Source: Thalassotalea sp. PP2-459 (lineage in GTDB: Bacteria > Pseudomonadota > Gammaproteobacteria > Enterobacterales > Alteromonadaceae). Taken from it: 64,000 bases of DNA. A program made the translations under genes and the position numbers. This document shows positions 10,819 through 20,615 of this stretch, piece after piece. The notes below the pieces were generated by a model. The model saw only the letters and a program-made list of their open reading frames with translations. It did not search any database and was not told the DNA's origin. The stretch is from assembly GCF_001913705.1 (NCBI RefSeq), contig NZ_MKQD01000038.1, positions 104,148-168,147 of the forward strand, read 5' to 3'. Each line of letters opens with the position of its first letter. The first letter of the stretch is position 1.

Positions 10819-11652
10819 TTAAGATTTAGCCGCAGCAATTTGTGCTTCAACTTCAGCAGCAAAATCTTCTTCTTTTCTTTCAATACCTTCACCTACTTCT
10901 AAGCGAATGAATGAAGAAACAGAAACGCCTTTCTCTTTTAATACGTCGCCAACGGTACGCTTAGGTTCCATGATGAACGCTTGACCAGTAAGTGAGATTT
11001 CACCAGTAAACTTCTTCATACGGCCTGTAACCATCTTTTCAGCGATTTCAGCAGGCTTACCTTCGTTCATTGCGATGTCAATTTGAATTGCTTTTTCTTT
11101 CTCTACAACTTCAGCAGGTACATCTTCTGGGTTTACATACTCAGGCTTTGAAGCCGCAACATGCATTGCAACGTGTTTAAGTGATTCTGCATCACCTTCA
11201 CCCGCTACAACAACACCAATTTTTGCGCCATGCTTATAAGAGGCAGAAGCACCATCAACATAAGCTACACGACGTACATTGATATTTTCACCAATTTTAG
11301 CAACAAGTGCGATACGCTTTTCTTCAAATTGTGCTTGTAGCTCTTCAATTGAAGGCTTAGACGCAGCAGCTGCAGCAACAACTTCATTAGCAAAGGCTAA
11401 GAAGTTTTCATCTTTTGCAACGAAATCAGTTTGACAGTTAACTTCAACTAGAGCACCGTCTTTGATCATGATTTGCCCTTCAGCAGCGATGTTACCTGCT
11501 TTTTTAGCAGCTTTCGCTTGGCCTGATTTACGCATGTTTTCAATGGCTAAATCGATATCGCCGTCTGTTTCTTGTAAGGCTTTCTTACAATCCATCATAC
11601 CAGCGCCAGTACGTTCACGTAATTCTTTAACTAGAGCAGCAGTAATTGCCAT
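10819..11652 (-). CDS. tsf: Elongation factor Ts
   Basis: Guanine nucleotide exchange factor for EF-Tu. The N-terminal domain [20 protein letters not shown] is the family hallmark, followed by [20 protein letters not shown] and the [10 protein letters not shown] core motif that inserts at the EF-Tu nucleotide site. Length of 277 aa is a little shorter than the 283 aa E. coli protein. Co-directional with rpsB with a short spacer, the standard rpsB-tsf operon, and closed by the hairpin downstream. Confidence 0.98.
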   Translation of the reverse strand: MAITAALVKELRERTGAGMMDCKKALQETDGDIDLAIENMRKSGQAKAAKKAGNIAAEGQIMIKDGALVEVNCQTDFVAKDENFLAFANEVVAAAAASKPSIEELQAQFEEKRIALVAKIGENINVRRVAYVDGASASYKHGAKIGVVVAGEGDAESLKHVAMHVAASKPEYVNPEDVPAEVVEKEKAIQIDIAMNEGKPAEIAEKMVTGRMKKFTGEISLTGQAFIMEPKRTVGDVLKEKGVSVSSFIRLEVGEGIERKEEDFAAEVEAQIAAAKS

Positions 11653-11742
11653 GAGTTAATTCCTCAAAATTCGAATAAGTTTTAACAGATTGCCACAACA
11701 GCATGACGCTATTATGGCAATCGACATGTGTTGAAAAGTGAA

Positions 11743-12471
11743 TTATTCAGCTTCTACGAAACCGTCTTTTTCAGCTTGAACAGCGATGTTTTGCTCACGG
11801 CCTTCTAATACAGCATTAGCTGCAGAATCAGTGTAAAGCGTTACTGCACGAATGGCGTCGTCGTTACCAGGCACAATGTAATCGATACCGTCTGGGTTAG
11901 AGTTAGTATCAACAATTGAGATTACTGGAATACCTAGGTTGTTTGCTTCTTTAACAGCAATGTGCTCGTGGTCAGCATCAATCATGAAAATAGCGTCTGG
12001 TAAGCCGCCCATGTTTTTGATACCACCAAGGCTTTTCTCAAGCTTTTCCATTTCACGTGTACGCATTAATGCTTCTTTCTTAGTTAATGCTTCGAAAGTA
12101 CCATCAGTGCTTTGTGATTCAAGATCTTTTAAACGCTTGATTGATTGACGAACTGTTTTCCAGTTAGTCAACATACCACCTAACCAACGGTGGTTAACGT
12201 AGAATTGGTCACACTTAATAGCAGCATCTTTAATTGCTTCACTTGCAGCACGCTTAGTACCAACAAATAATACTTTACCTTTTTTCGATGAAACACCAGA
12301 TAAGAAAGATAAGGCTTCGTTGAACATAGGAACTGTTTGCTCTAAGTTGATAATATGAACTTTATCACGAGCACCAAAAATGTAAGATTTCATTTTTGGG
12401 TTCCAGTAGCGAGTTTTGTGACCGAAGTGAACACCTGCTTTAAGCATGTCACGCATTGATACGTTTGGCAT
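11743..12471 (-). CDS. rpsB: 30S ribosomal protein S2
   Basis: Small-subunit protein bound at the 30S head-body junction. The N-terminus [20 protein letters not shown] and the internal [15 protein letters not shown] and [19 protein letters not shown] segments are diagnostic. 242 aa, typical length. The AAGGAAAATATT ribosome binding region lies directly upstream. Expression is normally controlled by S2 acting on the mRNA leader; a long leader (about 12472-12660) is present here. Confidence 0.98.
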   Translation of the reverse strand: MPNVSMRDMLKAGVHFGHKTRYWNPKMKSYIFGARDKVHIINLEQTVPMFNEALSFLSGVSSKKGKVLFVGTKRAASEAIKDAAIKCDQFYVNHRWLGGMLTNWKTVRQSIKRLKDLESQSTDGTFEALTKKEALMRTREMEKLEKSLGGIKNMGGLPDAIFMIDADHEHIAVKEANNLGIPVISIVDTNSNPDGIDYIVPGNDDAIRAVTLYTDSAANAVLEGREQNIAVQAEKDGFVEAE

Positions 12472-12660
12472 AATATTTTCCTTTTGGGGTTAAGCGTTCA
12501 TACACCCAATATATTCGACGCGAAAATCGCGCACCCCGATATATCTTTGCTAGATGTATGTGAGTTTAAGTAGTAGGCATTCATTATTGAATACCTCGTT
12601 ATTGTAAAACCAACACAATAACAATTTACTTGTGTACTGTGTCAGTTTTAGCGGCGCACT
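12472..12660 (-). promoter_or_regulatory. Probable rpsB mRNA leader (S2 autoregulation)
   Basis: Non-coding stretch of about 190 nt upstream of rpsB with hairpin potential, including GCGCGATTTTCGCGTC and a pyrimidine-rich segment. Gammaproteobacterial rpsB leaders are known to be bound by S2; equivalence here is inferred from position and secondary-structure potential only. Confidence 0.35.
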
Positions 12661-12803
12661 TTATACCATAAAGTGGAATATTTGAACAGCACTTTTTATT
12701 TTCACTGCTGCATTATTCATTATTATAAAGAGATAACGGATGCATATTTACCCTATTCGCGATAAAATTAGTGTATTCTTACACTCAGGTTTTTAGTTTT
12801 ACT

Positions 12804-13409
12804 ATGTCCGCAGAAATTTTCTTTATTTATGACAGTCATTGCCCATGGAGCTATGCTGCCAGCCCTTTACTTGCCGAAATCGCAAAAGCCCGCAATGACA
12901 TTACGATTCATACTTTACACTGTGCTTATTATCATGGTGATAACGCTGTAGATGCAGCAAAATTGAAAGACATAGAGTCATTATCAACCGTTACCTTTAG
13001 TGACGCATATAAACAACAATGTGAACAAAGACAAGATTCTACGTTAATAGCAAACTTAATGAGTTGGGTAGAACAAAAAGCACAAGGAAAAGCGCTGAAT
13101 TTATTAGCTAACCTTCAAGAGCAACATTTTAAACATGGTAATGCACTTTCTTCAGAACAAGATGTTAAACCTACCATCGACACACTAAAATTATCTCCAC
13201 CAGCAAAAAGCTTAAGAGCAAGCAAACTCTGTAAAGAAGCTGAGTATGCCATAGGTGATATCGATGAAATTCAACAAATTATTGGTACGCAAGCTATTCC
13301 TGCTTTGTTATTAGCAGTAGATGATGAGTTAATACTTTTAAATCACAACTTGTATATTGGCCAACCAAAGAAAATAGTTGATGCCATAGCAATAGAATTA
13401 GACGAATAA
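12804..13409 (+). CDS. DsbA-fold (thioredoxin-like) cytoplasmic protein, function unknown
   Basis: 201 aa from the ATG at 12804; an upstream GTG at 12771 is possible but has no better ribosome binding site. The N-terminus IFFIYDSHCPWSYAASPLL is the beta-strand/active-site loop of DsbA-like or 2-hydroxychromene isomerase-like proteins. The motif is C-P-W-S, with one Cys only, so it is unlikely to act as a disulfide oxidase. A conserved cis-Pro is likely in TQAIPALLL. There is no signal peptide. Oriented against the surrounding minus-strand genes and convergent with rpsO, with a shared terminator. A cytoplasmic thiol or GST-like role is possible, but the substrate is unknown. Confidence 0.8.
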   Translation: MSAEIFFIYDSHCPWSYAASPLLAEIAKARNDITIHTLHCAYYHGDNAVDAAKLKDIESLSTVTFSDAYKQQCEQRQDSTLIANLMSWVEQKAQGKALNLLANLQEQHFKHGNALSSEQDVKPTIDTLKLSPPAKSLRASKLCKEAEYAIGDIDEIQQIIGTQAIPALLLAVDDELILLNHNLYIGQPKKIVDAIAIELDE

Positions 13410-13446
13410 TACCTATTGATGTAATTTTTGATGTACACAAAAAAGT

Positions 13447-13473
13447 AAAAAAGGAGCCATTGGCTCCTTTTTT
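13447..13473. terminator. Bidirectional terminator between DsbA-fold gene and rpsO
   Basis: Perfect stem AAAAAAGGAGCC / GGCTCCTTTTTT with a 3-nt loop, giving U-tracts on both strands between convergent genes. Confidence 0.92.
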
Positions 13474-13489
13474 ATCAAGTCAGCATCGA

Positions 13490-13759
13490 TTAACGACGTA
13501 GACCTAATTTAGCGATTAATGCTGAATAACGTTCAACATTTTTGCCTTTTAAGTAATCAAGTAACTTACGACGTTGGCTAACCATGCGTAATAAACCACG
13601 ACGAGAGTGGTGATCATGGATGTGCTCTTTGAAGTGACCTTGTAAGTGGTTGATTTGAGTTGTTAACAAAGCAACTTGAACTTCCGGTGAACCTGTATCA
13701 CCTTCTTTTGTTGCGTATTCAGCAACGATAGCTGCTTTTTGCTCTACTGATAAAGACAT
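13490..13759 (-). CDS. rpsO: 30S ribosomal protein S15
   Basis: Primary 16S rRNA-binding protein of the platform. 89 aa, the exact family length, with the signature [17 protein letters not shown], the [12 protein letters not shown] segment and a basic C-terminus LIAKLGLRR. Downstream of truB in the conserved truB-rpsO order, with about 140 nt between them in which the rpsO mRNA leader, normally autoregulated by S15, should lie. Confidence 0.98.
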   Translation of the reverse strand: MSLSVEQKAAIVAEYATKEGDTGSPEVQVALLTTQINHLQGHFKEHIHDHHSRRGLLRMVSQRRKLLDYLKGKNVERYSALIAKLGLRR

Positions 13760-13900
13760 AGTTTATACCTTAAATTAGTGTTTAAAAATCGCGTCAAGCC
13801 GAACACTAAACCAGCAAGACGTTCTAAAAGAGCGCGTATTCTACCAACAAACATTAATTTTGCAATATTTATTCGCACTAAGCCCTATTGCTAATAGCAG

Positions 13901-14848
13901 TTAAGTTGGCTCTACAACGGTAATTCGCTTTGGCGCAACTAAGCCATTATCATCAATAACACCAACACCAATAAATTCAGGTTCATTGTCATTATCAATA
14001 TAAACTTGCACTACTCCATCACTTGGTGCATTTGCTGCTTGCACGGGGTTTCCTCTTCTTAAAAAAGCTGCACTCATGTCATCAACAGATACTGAGGGTA
14101 AATCAACCACTGCTGTATTCATCGGTAATAATAATGGGTCAAGTAATGACGATGGTGAAATATCTTGCTCTTTAGCTTCTGCTAATAGTGTTTCAAGCTG
14201 CGTCAATGTAACCATTTTATCACGGGGATAACTGCCAACACTCACACGCCTAAGCGCGCTAACATGAGCACCACAACCTAACAATTCGCCTAAATCATCA
14301 ACAATAGTACGAATATAAGTCCCTTTGGATACATGTATTTCTAGTTCTACTTCGCCATCTTCAATGCGTAATACTTCTAAATTAAACACTTCTATCTCAC
14401 GTGACTCACGTGGTACTTCTATGCCTTCGCGTGCATATTTATAAAGAGGCTGACCTTGATATTTCAATGCTGAAAACATTGACGGTATTTGCTGCGTTTT
14501 GCCACGAAAGCTATCAAGTGCTGTTAAAATTTGTGCTTCACTGACATTAACTGGCTTTTCTGAAACAATATCGCCATCAATATCACTGGTTGTGGTTCTA
14601 ACGCCAAGCTTTGCGGTCACTTGATAGGTTTTGTCTGTATCTAATAGAAACTGAGAAAACTTAGTCGCCTCTCCTAAACAAATCGGCAACATACCTGTTG
14701 CTAACGGATCAAGCGCACCTGTATGTCCAGCCTTCTGTGCAAAATAAATGTGTTTAACGTTTTGTAAGGCTTTATTCGATGAAATATCATAAGGCTTATC
14801 AAGTAATACAATACCGTTGACCGGCCTTCCTTTTCTTCTTTTTGCCAT
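13901..14848 (-). CDS. truB: tRNA pseudouridine(55) synthase TruB
   Basis: Forms pseudouridine at U55 of the tRNA T-loop. The catalytic Asp47 lies in [14 protein letters not shown]; other family motifs are [15 protein letters not shown] at the N-terminus, [10 protein letters not shown] and [15 protein letters not shown]. The C-terminal PUA-like domain is complete. 315 aa, normal. The ATG overlaps the rbfA stop by one base (TAATG), indicating coupled translation in the rbfA-truB pair. Confidence 0.97.
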   Translation of the reverse strand: MAKRRKGRPVNGIVLLDKPYDISSNKALQNVKHIYFAQKAGHTGALDPLATGMLPICLGEATKFSQFLLDTDKTYQVTAKLGVRTTTSDIDGDIVSEKPVNVSEAQILTALDSFRGKTQQIPSMFSALKYQGQPLYKYAREGIEVPRESREIEVFNLEVLRIEDGEVELEIHVSKGTYIRTIVDDLGELLGCGAHVSALRRVSVGSYPRDKMVTLTQLETLLAEAKEQDISPSSLLDPLLLPMNTAVVDLPSVSVDDMSAAFLRRGNPVQAANAPSDGVVQVYIDNDNEPEFIGVGVIDDNGLVAPKRITVVEPT

Positions 14849-15240
14849 TACTCGTCATCACCTTTATGCTTTGACTTTCGCTGCTCATCGTCAGCAACAG
14901 CCTGATCAACAAGCGAAGACATACGCACACCTTCAACCATTGATTTGTCATATACAAAGCGTAATTCAGGCATAATTCTCGCTTTAATGCGTTTTGCTAA
15001 TAAGCTCCGAATAAAACCCGATGCTTCATTTAGAAGTGCAATAGACTGCTCAGCATCTTGCCCTTCTAGCGTAAAAAAGGTGACGTAAATTTTGGCATAG
15101 GCAAGATCACGAGTAACCTCAACTGCATTAACCGTTACCATACCCAAACGTGGATCTTTTACTTCACGTTGAATGATCATTGCCACTTCTTTTTGAATTT
15201 CCTGACCTACGCGATCAGTGCGTGAGAAATCTCTACTCAT
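14848..15240 (-). CDS. rbfA: 30S ribosome-binding factor RbfA
   Basis: Late 16S rRNA maturation and cold-adaptation factor binding the 5' helix-1 region. Small KH-type fold: [18 protein letters not shown] at the N-terminus, then [19 protein letters not shown]. 130 aa, typical length, with a basic/acidic tail. It lies between infB and truB, the usual order; two hairpins separate it from infB. Confidence 0.96.
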   Translation of the reverse strand: MSRDFSRTDRVGQEIQKEVAMIIQREVKDPRLGMVTVNAVEVTRDLAYAKIYVTFFTLEGQDAEQSIALLNEASGFIRSLLAKRIKARIMPELRFVYDKSMVEGVRMSSLVDQAVADDEQRKSKHKGDDE

Positions 15241-15270
15241 AGAAACCCCGATTCAATATAAACTCTTATG

Positions 15271-15296
15271 AAATCAAAACGGGGGCAAAGCCCCCA
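15271..15296 (-). terminator. GC-rich hairpin between infB and rbfA
   Basis: Six-base-pair stem GGGGGC-TTT-GCCCCC, then GTTTTGATTTC on the minus strand. It could be a weak terminator or a processing site within the infB-rbfA transcript. Confidence 0.55.
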
Positions 15297-15342
15297 TTTC
15301 ATTATACTATTTTTCAACACCGTCAAAATCTAGTTGTGCGTT

Positions 15343-15392
15343 ATTGTTCTCCCCTTTATTTTAATTCAACTTAAAAATAAAGGGGAACAATA
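15343..15392. repeat. Long inverted repeat downstream of infB
   Basis: Near-perfect arms of about 20 nt (TATTGTTC-TCCCCTTTATTTT and its complement) around a 10-12 nt loop, immediately after the infB stop. With the second hairpin at 15271 it forms a double structure in the infB-rbfA spacer, probably for termination or mRNA stability. Confidence 0.6.
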
Positions 15393-15402
15393 TCATTAAA
15401 CA

Positions 15403-18063
15403 CTACAAGCTACGTTGTACTTCAACGATTTCAAATACTTCGATTTGATCGCCTACTTTAACGTCATTATAGTTTTTAACACCGATACCACACTCAGTAC
15501 CTTTTCTCACTTCTTGTACGTCATCTTTAAAGCGTCTTAATGATTCAAGCTCACCTTCGTAAATCACAACGTTTTCACGAAGTACACGGATTGGATTATT
15601 ACGCTTAATAAGACCTTCTGTCACCATACAACCAGCGATTGCACCAATTTTTGGAGATTTAAATACGTCACGTACTTCTGCAAGACCGATAATTTCTTGT
15701 TTAAATTCTGGTGCAAGTAAACCGCTCATTGCTTGTTTAACTTCATCAATTAAGTGATAAATTACACTGTAATAGCGTAAATCAACCCCTTCAGTTTCGA
15801 TGACTTTACGCGCAGAAGCATCAGCACGTACGTTAAAACCAACAACAATCGCATTTGACGCAGCTGCTAATGAAGCGTCAGTTTCGGTAATACCACCAAC
15901 GCCAGAACCAATGATTTTCACTTTCACTTCTGTTGTTGAAAGCTTAACTAACGCATCAGAAATCGCTTCAAGTGAACCTTGAACGTCAGACTTAAGTACC
16001 ACGTTAACTTCAGAAACTTCACCTTCAGCCATGTCAGTAAACATGTTTTCAAGTTTCGCTTTTTGCTGACGTGCTAACTTAACATCACGGAATTTTCCTT
16101 GACGGTATAACGCAACTTCACGTGCTTTTTTCTCATCTTTAACAACAGTAGCTTCATCACCTGATTGCGGTACACCCGAAAGGCCTAAAATTTCCACCGG
16201 AATTGAAGGACCTGCTTCAGTAATTTGACGGCCTAGTTCATCACGCATTGCACGAACACGACCATACTCTAAACCACAAAGCACGATATCACCTTGTTTT
16301 AGCGTACCTTCTTGTACAAGAACGGTTGCAACTGGGCCACGACCTTTATCAAGCTTAGATTCAACAACCACACCGCTTGCCATTTTATCAACAACAGCCG
16401 TTAACTCTAAGACTTCTGACTGAAGCAATATTGAGTCTAGAAGCTCATCAATACCTAAACCTGTTTTAGCTGATACATGAACAAACTGTACATCACCACC
16501 CCAGTCTTCTGGGATAACATCATGTTGAGAAAGTTCAGTTTTCACACGGTCTGGGTCTGCTGATTCTTTATCCATTTTATTCACAGCAATAACAATCGGC
16601 GCTTCGGCTGCTTTCGCATGCTGAATAGCTTCAATTGTTTGTGGCATAACACCATCATCGGCAGCAACAACAATAATAACAATATCAGTTGCTTTAGCAC
16701 CACGAGAACGCATAGCCGTAAAGGCTGCGTGACCAGGGGTATCTAAAAAGGTGATCATGCCACCATCAGTTTCAACGTGGTATGCACCAATATGTTGTGT
16801 GATACCGCCCGCTTCGCCTGCTGCAACTTTTGCTTCACGAATGTGGTCAAGTAACGATGTTTTACCATGATCAACGTGACCCATAATGGTAACAACAGGT
16901 GCGCGAGTTTGTGCTTCACCTATGTCACCACGATCAGAAAGTACCGCTTCTTCTAGCGCATTCTCTTTCACGAGAACAACATCATGACCCATTTCTTCAG
17001 CAACTAGTGCTGCAGTCTCTTGGTCAATCACTTGGTTAATGGTTGCCATAGCGCCCATTTTGAACATTACTTTAACAACTTCTGCGCCTTTAACTGCCAT
17101 TTTATTAGCAAGCTCGGCTACTGAAAGTGTTTCACCAATACGTACTTCTTTCGTTTTCGCTTCAACAGGTTTTTGGAAACCATGTTTTAAACTTTGCGGA
17201 GCAGATAAGGTTTTCTTCTTACCTTTGCCATGTGCTACAGGCTTATCATCTTTTTTCGCTTTTTTCTTCTTGCGACGACGACCCGTTTCTTCCTGAGCAT
17301 CTACGGCATCTTCTGCTTCTTGCGCATAAACAGATGAAGTAACGTGAACAACATCATTTTCATGTTTTTTACGTTCTTCTTCTTCCGCTTTCCAGCGTGC
17401 TTCATTTTCTTCAGCTAGTTTACGTGCGGCTTCAGCTGCTGCTTTTGCTTCAGCTTCGGCTTTATCAGCAGCTTCTTTTTCAGCGGCTTCACGTAATTTA
17501 CGTGCTTCTTCACTTTCAACAGGTGCTGCGGGTTTGACTTTTTCAATTTGCTCAGCTTTCGCTTTAGTCGCTTCCTTGGCTTTACGTTCAGCTTCGGCTT
17601 TCGCCTTTGCCTTCGCTTCAGCTTCGGCTTTCGCTCTTGCTTCTGCTTTCGCTTTTAATTCCGCTTCGGCTCTTGCTTTCGCTTCCGCTTCTTCTTTTGC
17701 TCTTGCTTCTGCTAACGCTTTTTCTTCAGCTTCTTTTTCAGCTTGAGCGTGTTGTTCTTCAACATCACTGCGCTTAACATAGGTACGCTTTTTACGCACT
17801 TCTACCTGTACTGACTTAGCTTTGCTTCCTGAGCCTAACACTAACGTAGATTTTTTCTTACGGTTTAGTGTCATTTTGCTTGGCTCAGCGCCTGTGTCGT
17901 CACCATGCTGTTTACGCAAGTGATCAAGTAATGATTCTTTCTCTTGTTGTGAAATTTCGTCAACCGACGCTTTTTCAATACCAATATCAGATAACTGGCT
18001 TACCAATCTTTCGACAGGTGCACCTATTTCTTTGGCAAGTTCTTCTACTGTTACAGATGCCAT
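15403..18063 (-). CDS. infB: Translation initiation factor IF-2
   Basis: GTPase that brings initiator fMet-tRNA to the ribosome. Domain order: N-terminal IF2-N domain (about residues 1-50), a long Lys/Ala/Glu-rich low-complexity linker (about 100-260), a second IF2-N-like segment (SVAELANKM), then the G domain with G1 [10 protein letters not shown]3 DTPGHAA and G4 NKMD, and the C-terminal beta-barrels ending in VQRSL. 886 aa, within the gammaproteobacterial range. The linker is repetitive at DNA level (GCTTTCGC/GCTTCGGC units). It lies in the nusA-infB-rbfA-truB order. Confidence 0.97.
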   Translation of the reverse strand: MASVTVEELAKEIGAPVERLVSQLSDIGIEKASVDEISQQEKESLLDHLRKQHGDDTGAEPSKMTLNRKKKSTLVLGSGSKAKSVQVEVRKKRTYVKRSDVEEQHAQAEKEAEEKALAEARAKEEAEAKARAEAELKAKAEARAKAEAEAKAKAKAEAERKAKEATKAKAEQIEKVKPAAPVESEEARKLREAAEKEAADKAEAEAKAAAEAARKLAEENEARWKAEEEERKKHENDVVHVTSSVYAQEAEDAVDAQEETGRRRKKKKAKKDDKPVAHGKGKKKTLSAPQSLKHGFQKPVEAKTKEVRIGETLSVAELANKMAVKGAEVVKVMFKMGAMATINQVIDQETAALVAEEMGHDVVLVKENALEEAVLSDRGDIGEAQTRAPVVTIMGHVDHGKTSLLDHIREAKVAAGEAGGITQHIGAYHVETDGGMITFLDTPGHAAFTAMRSRGAKATDIVIIVVAADDGVMPQTIEAIQHAKAAEAPIVIAVNKMDKESADPDRVKTELSQHDVIPEDWGGDVQFVHVSAKTGLGIDELLDSILLQSEVLELTAVVDKMASGVVVESKLDKGRGPVATVLVQEGTLKQGDIVLCGLEYGRVRAMRDELGRQITEAGPSIPVEILGLSGVPQSGDEATVVKDEKKAREVALYRQGKFRDVKLARQQKAKLENMFTDMAEGEVSEVNVVLKSDVQGSLEAISDALVKLSTTEVKVKIIGSGVGGITETDASLAAASNAIVVGFNVRADASARKVIETEGVDLRYYSVIYHLIDEVKQAMSGLLAPEFKQEIIGLAEVRDVFKSPKIGAIAGCMVTEGLIKRNNPIRVLRENVVIYEGELESLRRFKDDVQEVRKGTECGIGVKNYNDVKVGDQIEVFEIVEVQRSL

Positions 18064-18083
18064 CTATATAGTTCTCCCGGCGA

Positions 18084-19577
18084 TTATTCTTCGTTAAACC
18101 AACAAATATTACGAGCGGCCATAATTAGCTCGCCTGCTGTCTTTTCATCTAGCTCTTCTATATCAGAAATATCATCTACCCCTTGTTCTGCTAAATCTTC
18201 AAGCGTAATAACGCCTCGACTTGCGAAAACAAATGCTAGGTGACGATCTAACCCTTCAAGGTTAAGAAGATCTTCTGCTGGTTCTGCATTTTCTAATGAT
18301 TCTTCACTTGCTAAAGCTTGTGTGGTTAATGCGGCTTTAGCGCGGTCTCTTAACTCTTCAACAATTTCTTCGTTCATGCCGTCTATTTCTAATAACTCAG
18401 ACGTTGGAACATAGGCAACTTCTTCAAGAGATGTAAAACCTTCTTCAGCTAATAACGTGGCAAAATCTTCATCAATGTCTAATTTCTCAGTGAATAGATT
18501 TAACACTTTATCGTTTTCAGCTTGGTGCTTCTCGTTCATATCGTCAACAGTCATCACGTTGAGTTCCCAACCAGTTAAGTTGCTCGCTAAACGTACATTT
18601 TGACCATTACGACCAATTGCCATTGCTAAATTACCTTCTTCAACAGCAATATCCATTGTGCGTTTGTCTTCATCAACAATGATCGACGCCACTTCTGCAG
18701 GTGCCATTGCGTTGATAACAAACTGAGCAGGGTTATCGTCAAATAAAACGATATCTACACGCTCCCCACCTAATTCTCCAGAAACCGCTTGAACTCGAGA
18801 TCCTCGCATACCAACACAAGCACCAACAGGATCAATTCGCTTATCATTTGACTTAACAGCGATTTTTGCACGTGAACCTGGATCACGAGCTGCACCACGA
18901 ATTTCCAGCATTTCTTCACCGATTTCAGGCACTTCAACACGGAATAATTCAATTAGCATTTCTGGTTTCGTACGTGAAACAAATAATTGTGCGCCACGCG
19001 CTTCTGGCTTAATTGCATATAATAAGCCTCGAACACGGTCTCCCGGACGAAATACTTCACGCGGTAATAAGTCATCACGGTAAATGACCGCTTCAGCATT
19101 ATTACCTAGATCAAGAATGACACTGTCACGGTTCGCTTTTTTAACAACCCCTGTTATTAACTCACCAACTTGATCTTGATATGAATCAACAATCAAAGCA
19201 CGCTCAGCTTCACGTACCTTTTGAACAATAACTTGCTTTGCAGTTTGTGTAGTAATACGGTCGAATGTAATTGACTCGATCTGTTCTTCAACGTAGTCGC
19301 CTAGTTGAATTTCGGGTTCATCATACTGGGCTGCAGATAAGCTCATTTCAGCGTATGGATTTTCCGCTTCTTGATTATCTTCAATTACCAACCAGCGTCT
19401 AAACGTATCAAATTCACCCGATTTACGATCGATAGCAACTCGAACAACAATATCACCTTCATATTTTTTCTTCGTTGCAGTTTCTAGCGCAGTTTCCATT
19501 GCCTCAAAAATGCTCTCACGAGGTAATGCTTTTTCATTAGAAACGGCATCTACAACTAGTAATACTTCCTTACTCAT
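18084..19577 (-). CDS. nusA: Transcription termination/antitermination protein NusA
   Basis: RNA-polymerase-associated pausing, termination and antitermination factor. 497 aa, matching the 495 aa E. coli protein: N-terminal RNAP-binding domain, S1 domain (about 135-200), KH1/KH2 ([18 protein letters not shown] and [17 protein letters not shown]), then two acidic helix-hairpin-helix repeats (about 360-497). Situated between rimP and infB. Tandem attenuator-like hairpins upstream of rimP fit with autoregulation of the operon. Confidence 0.97.
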   Translation of the reverse strand: MSKEVLLVVDAVSNEKALPRESIFEAMETALETATKKKYEGDIVVRVAIDRKSGEFDTFRRWLVIEDNQEAENPYAEMSLSAAQYDEPEIQLGDYVEEQIESITFDRITTQTAKQVIVQKVREAERALIVDSYQDQVGELITGVVKKANRDSVILDLGNNAEAVIYRDDLLPREVFRPGDRVRGLLYAIKPEARGAQLFVSRTKPEMLIELFRVEVPEIGEEMLEIRGAARDPGSRAKIAVKSNDKRIDPVGACVGMRGSRVQAVSGELGGERVDIVLFDDNPAQFVINAMAPAEVASIIVDEDKRTMDIAVEEGNLAMAIGRNGQNVRLASNLTGWELNVMTVDDMNEKHQAENDKVLNLFTEKLDIDEDFATLLAEEGFTSLEEVAYVPTSELLEIDGMNEEIVEELRDRAKAALTTQALASEESLENAEPAEDLLNLEGLDRHLAFVFASRGVITLEDLAEQGVDDISDIEELDEKTAGELIMAARNICWFNEE

Positions 19578-19619
19578 GCTTTTTAGCCTATATGTTAATC
19601 GTTATCGTTTAAATTGTTG

Positions 19620-20078
19620 TTAATCAAATCGCGGCACTAAGTTACCTTTATCAATATTACTATAGATAATGTCATAACTCTCACCGTCTACTACAACAAC
19701 CAAAGTGTCATTCTCAATTTTTTCCAATATGCCTTTGAATTTTCTGCGTCCGTTTAGTGGCATATTTAACTTAATATTTACGGTTTCACCGACTATCGCT
19801 TGATAATGAGCCAATGAAAATAATGGACGATCGAGGCCTGGAGAAGAAACCTCAAGGCTATATTCAGTGCTAATGGGATCTTCTACATCTAATATAGCGC
19901 CAACTGAATGACTGACTTCCGCACAATCATCAACAACAATGCCATTTTCGTGATCAATGAACACACGAAGTACAGAGTGTTTCCCTGCACTTACAAACTC
20001 AACTCCCAGAAGCTCTTTGCCTACTGCTTCTACTGCTGGGCGTAACATTTCTGTTAAGTTGTCTTCAAATTTAGCCAA
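19620..20078 (-). CDS. rimP: Ribosome maturation factor RimP
   Basis: Needed for 30S assembly. 152 aa with the conserved GVEFVSAG, LRVFIDHENGIVVDDC and YSLEVSSPGLDRPL segments. The start is a TTG at 20078 with GGAG upstream at about 7 nt. First protein gene of the rimP-nusA-infB operon. In E. coli a tRNA-Met gene (metY) precedes this gene; I found no tRNA-like sequence here. Confidence 0.95.
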   Translation of the reverse strand: MAKFEDNLTEMLRPAVEAVGKELLGVEFVSAGKHSVLRVFIDHENGIVVDDCAEVSHSVGAILDVEDPISTEYSLEVSSPGLDRPLFSLAHYQAIVGETVNIKLNMPLNGRRKFKGILEKIENDTLVVVVDGESYDIIYSNIDKGNLVPRFD

Positions 20079-20110
20079 TCAACTTCTCCAATTTCTTTTC
20101 ATCCAGATAT

Positions 20111-20131
20111 AAAAAAAGGGCTTAAAGCCCA
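20111..20131 (-). terminator. Attenuator-like terminator 1 upstream of rimP
   Basis: On the minus strand GGGCTTTAAGCCC is followed by TTTTTTTATATCTG. It lies about 35-65 nt before the rimP start, so it is in the operon leader rather than after a gene. Confidence 0.7.
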
Positions 20132-20169
20132 GCGATAAATCATGCTGTATTATATCTTACAACAGATAT

Positions 20170-20192
20170 AAAAAAACCCCATATAGGGGCCA
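20170..20192 (-). terminator. Attenuator-like terminator 2 upstream of rimP
   Basis: On the minus strand GGCCCCTATATGGGG is followed by the same TTTTTTTATATCTG tail as hairpin 1, about 60 nt further upstream. The GC stem is short (4-5 bp). Confidence 0.6.
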
Positions 20193-20615
20193 TATTCACC
20201 GAAGCCCGCTATTGTTAACACTACGGTTAACTAACATATCAATAACGACAATGGATAACGCCATTATTCGCCTTCAGTGATTGATATGTCAAAAAGACGG
20301 ACAGATTATATAGATATAGCGATGGTTTCGCAAGTGACTTATCAGCTAAACTACGATAAAACGCTATTATCCTAAAGAAGAGAAATTGATTTTATGCAAT
20401 CTAAGGTACACAATAAGAATTAGTGGAATAAATTAATGGAATTACAATGCGTTAGTATTGTTAAGTTTTTCGTGTTATAACGATGAACATAATAATAATT
20501 TTTCAGCTAACCAGTTGTCTTTTACAAAGTTATTTTAACACTTCGGTGGTGTTTTAGCGGTTAACTCATGATTGCAAAACTGGCGAGCATATAGCTGTTA
20601 TATTTAAGGGTTAAA
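20193..20615. other. Intergenic region between divergent rimP leader and csrD-like gene
   Basis: About 420 nt between divergent transcription units. It should contain the promoters for the rimP-nusA operon (minus) and the GGDEF/EAL gene (plus). No open frame, tRNA or repeat was recognised. Confidence 0.5.

Noticed and set aside
17400..17760. Low-complexity GCTTTCGC/GCTTCGGC repeats as a DNA element
   Set aside because: They encode the Ala/Lys/Glu linker of IF-2, a normal feature of the protein.
20193..20600. tRNA-Met (metY) upstream of rimP as in E. coli
   Set aside because: No T-loop GGTTCGAATCC-like sequence or cloverleaf arms could be found on either strand.
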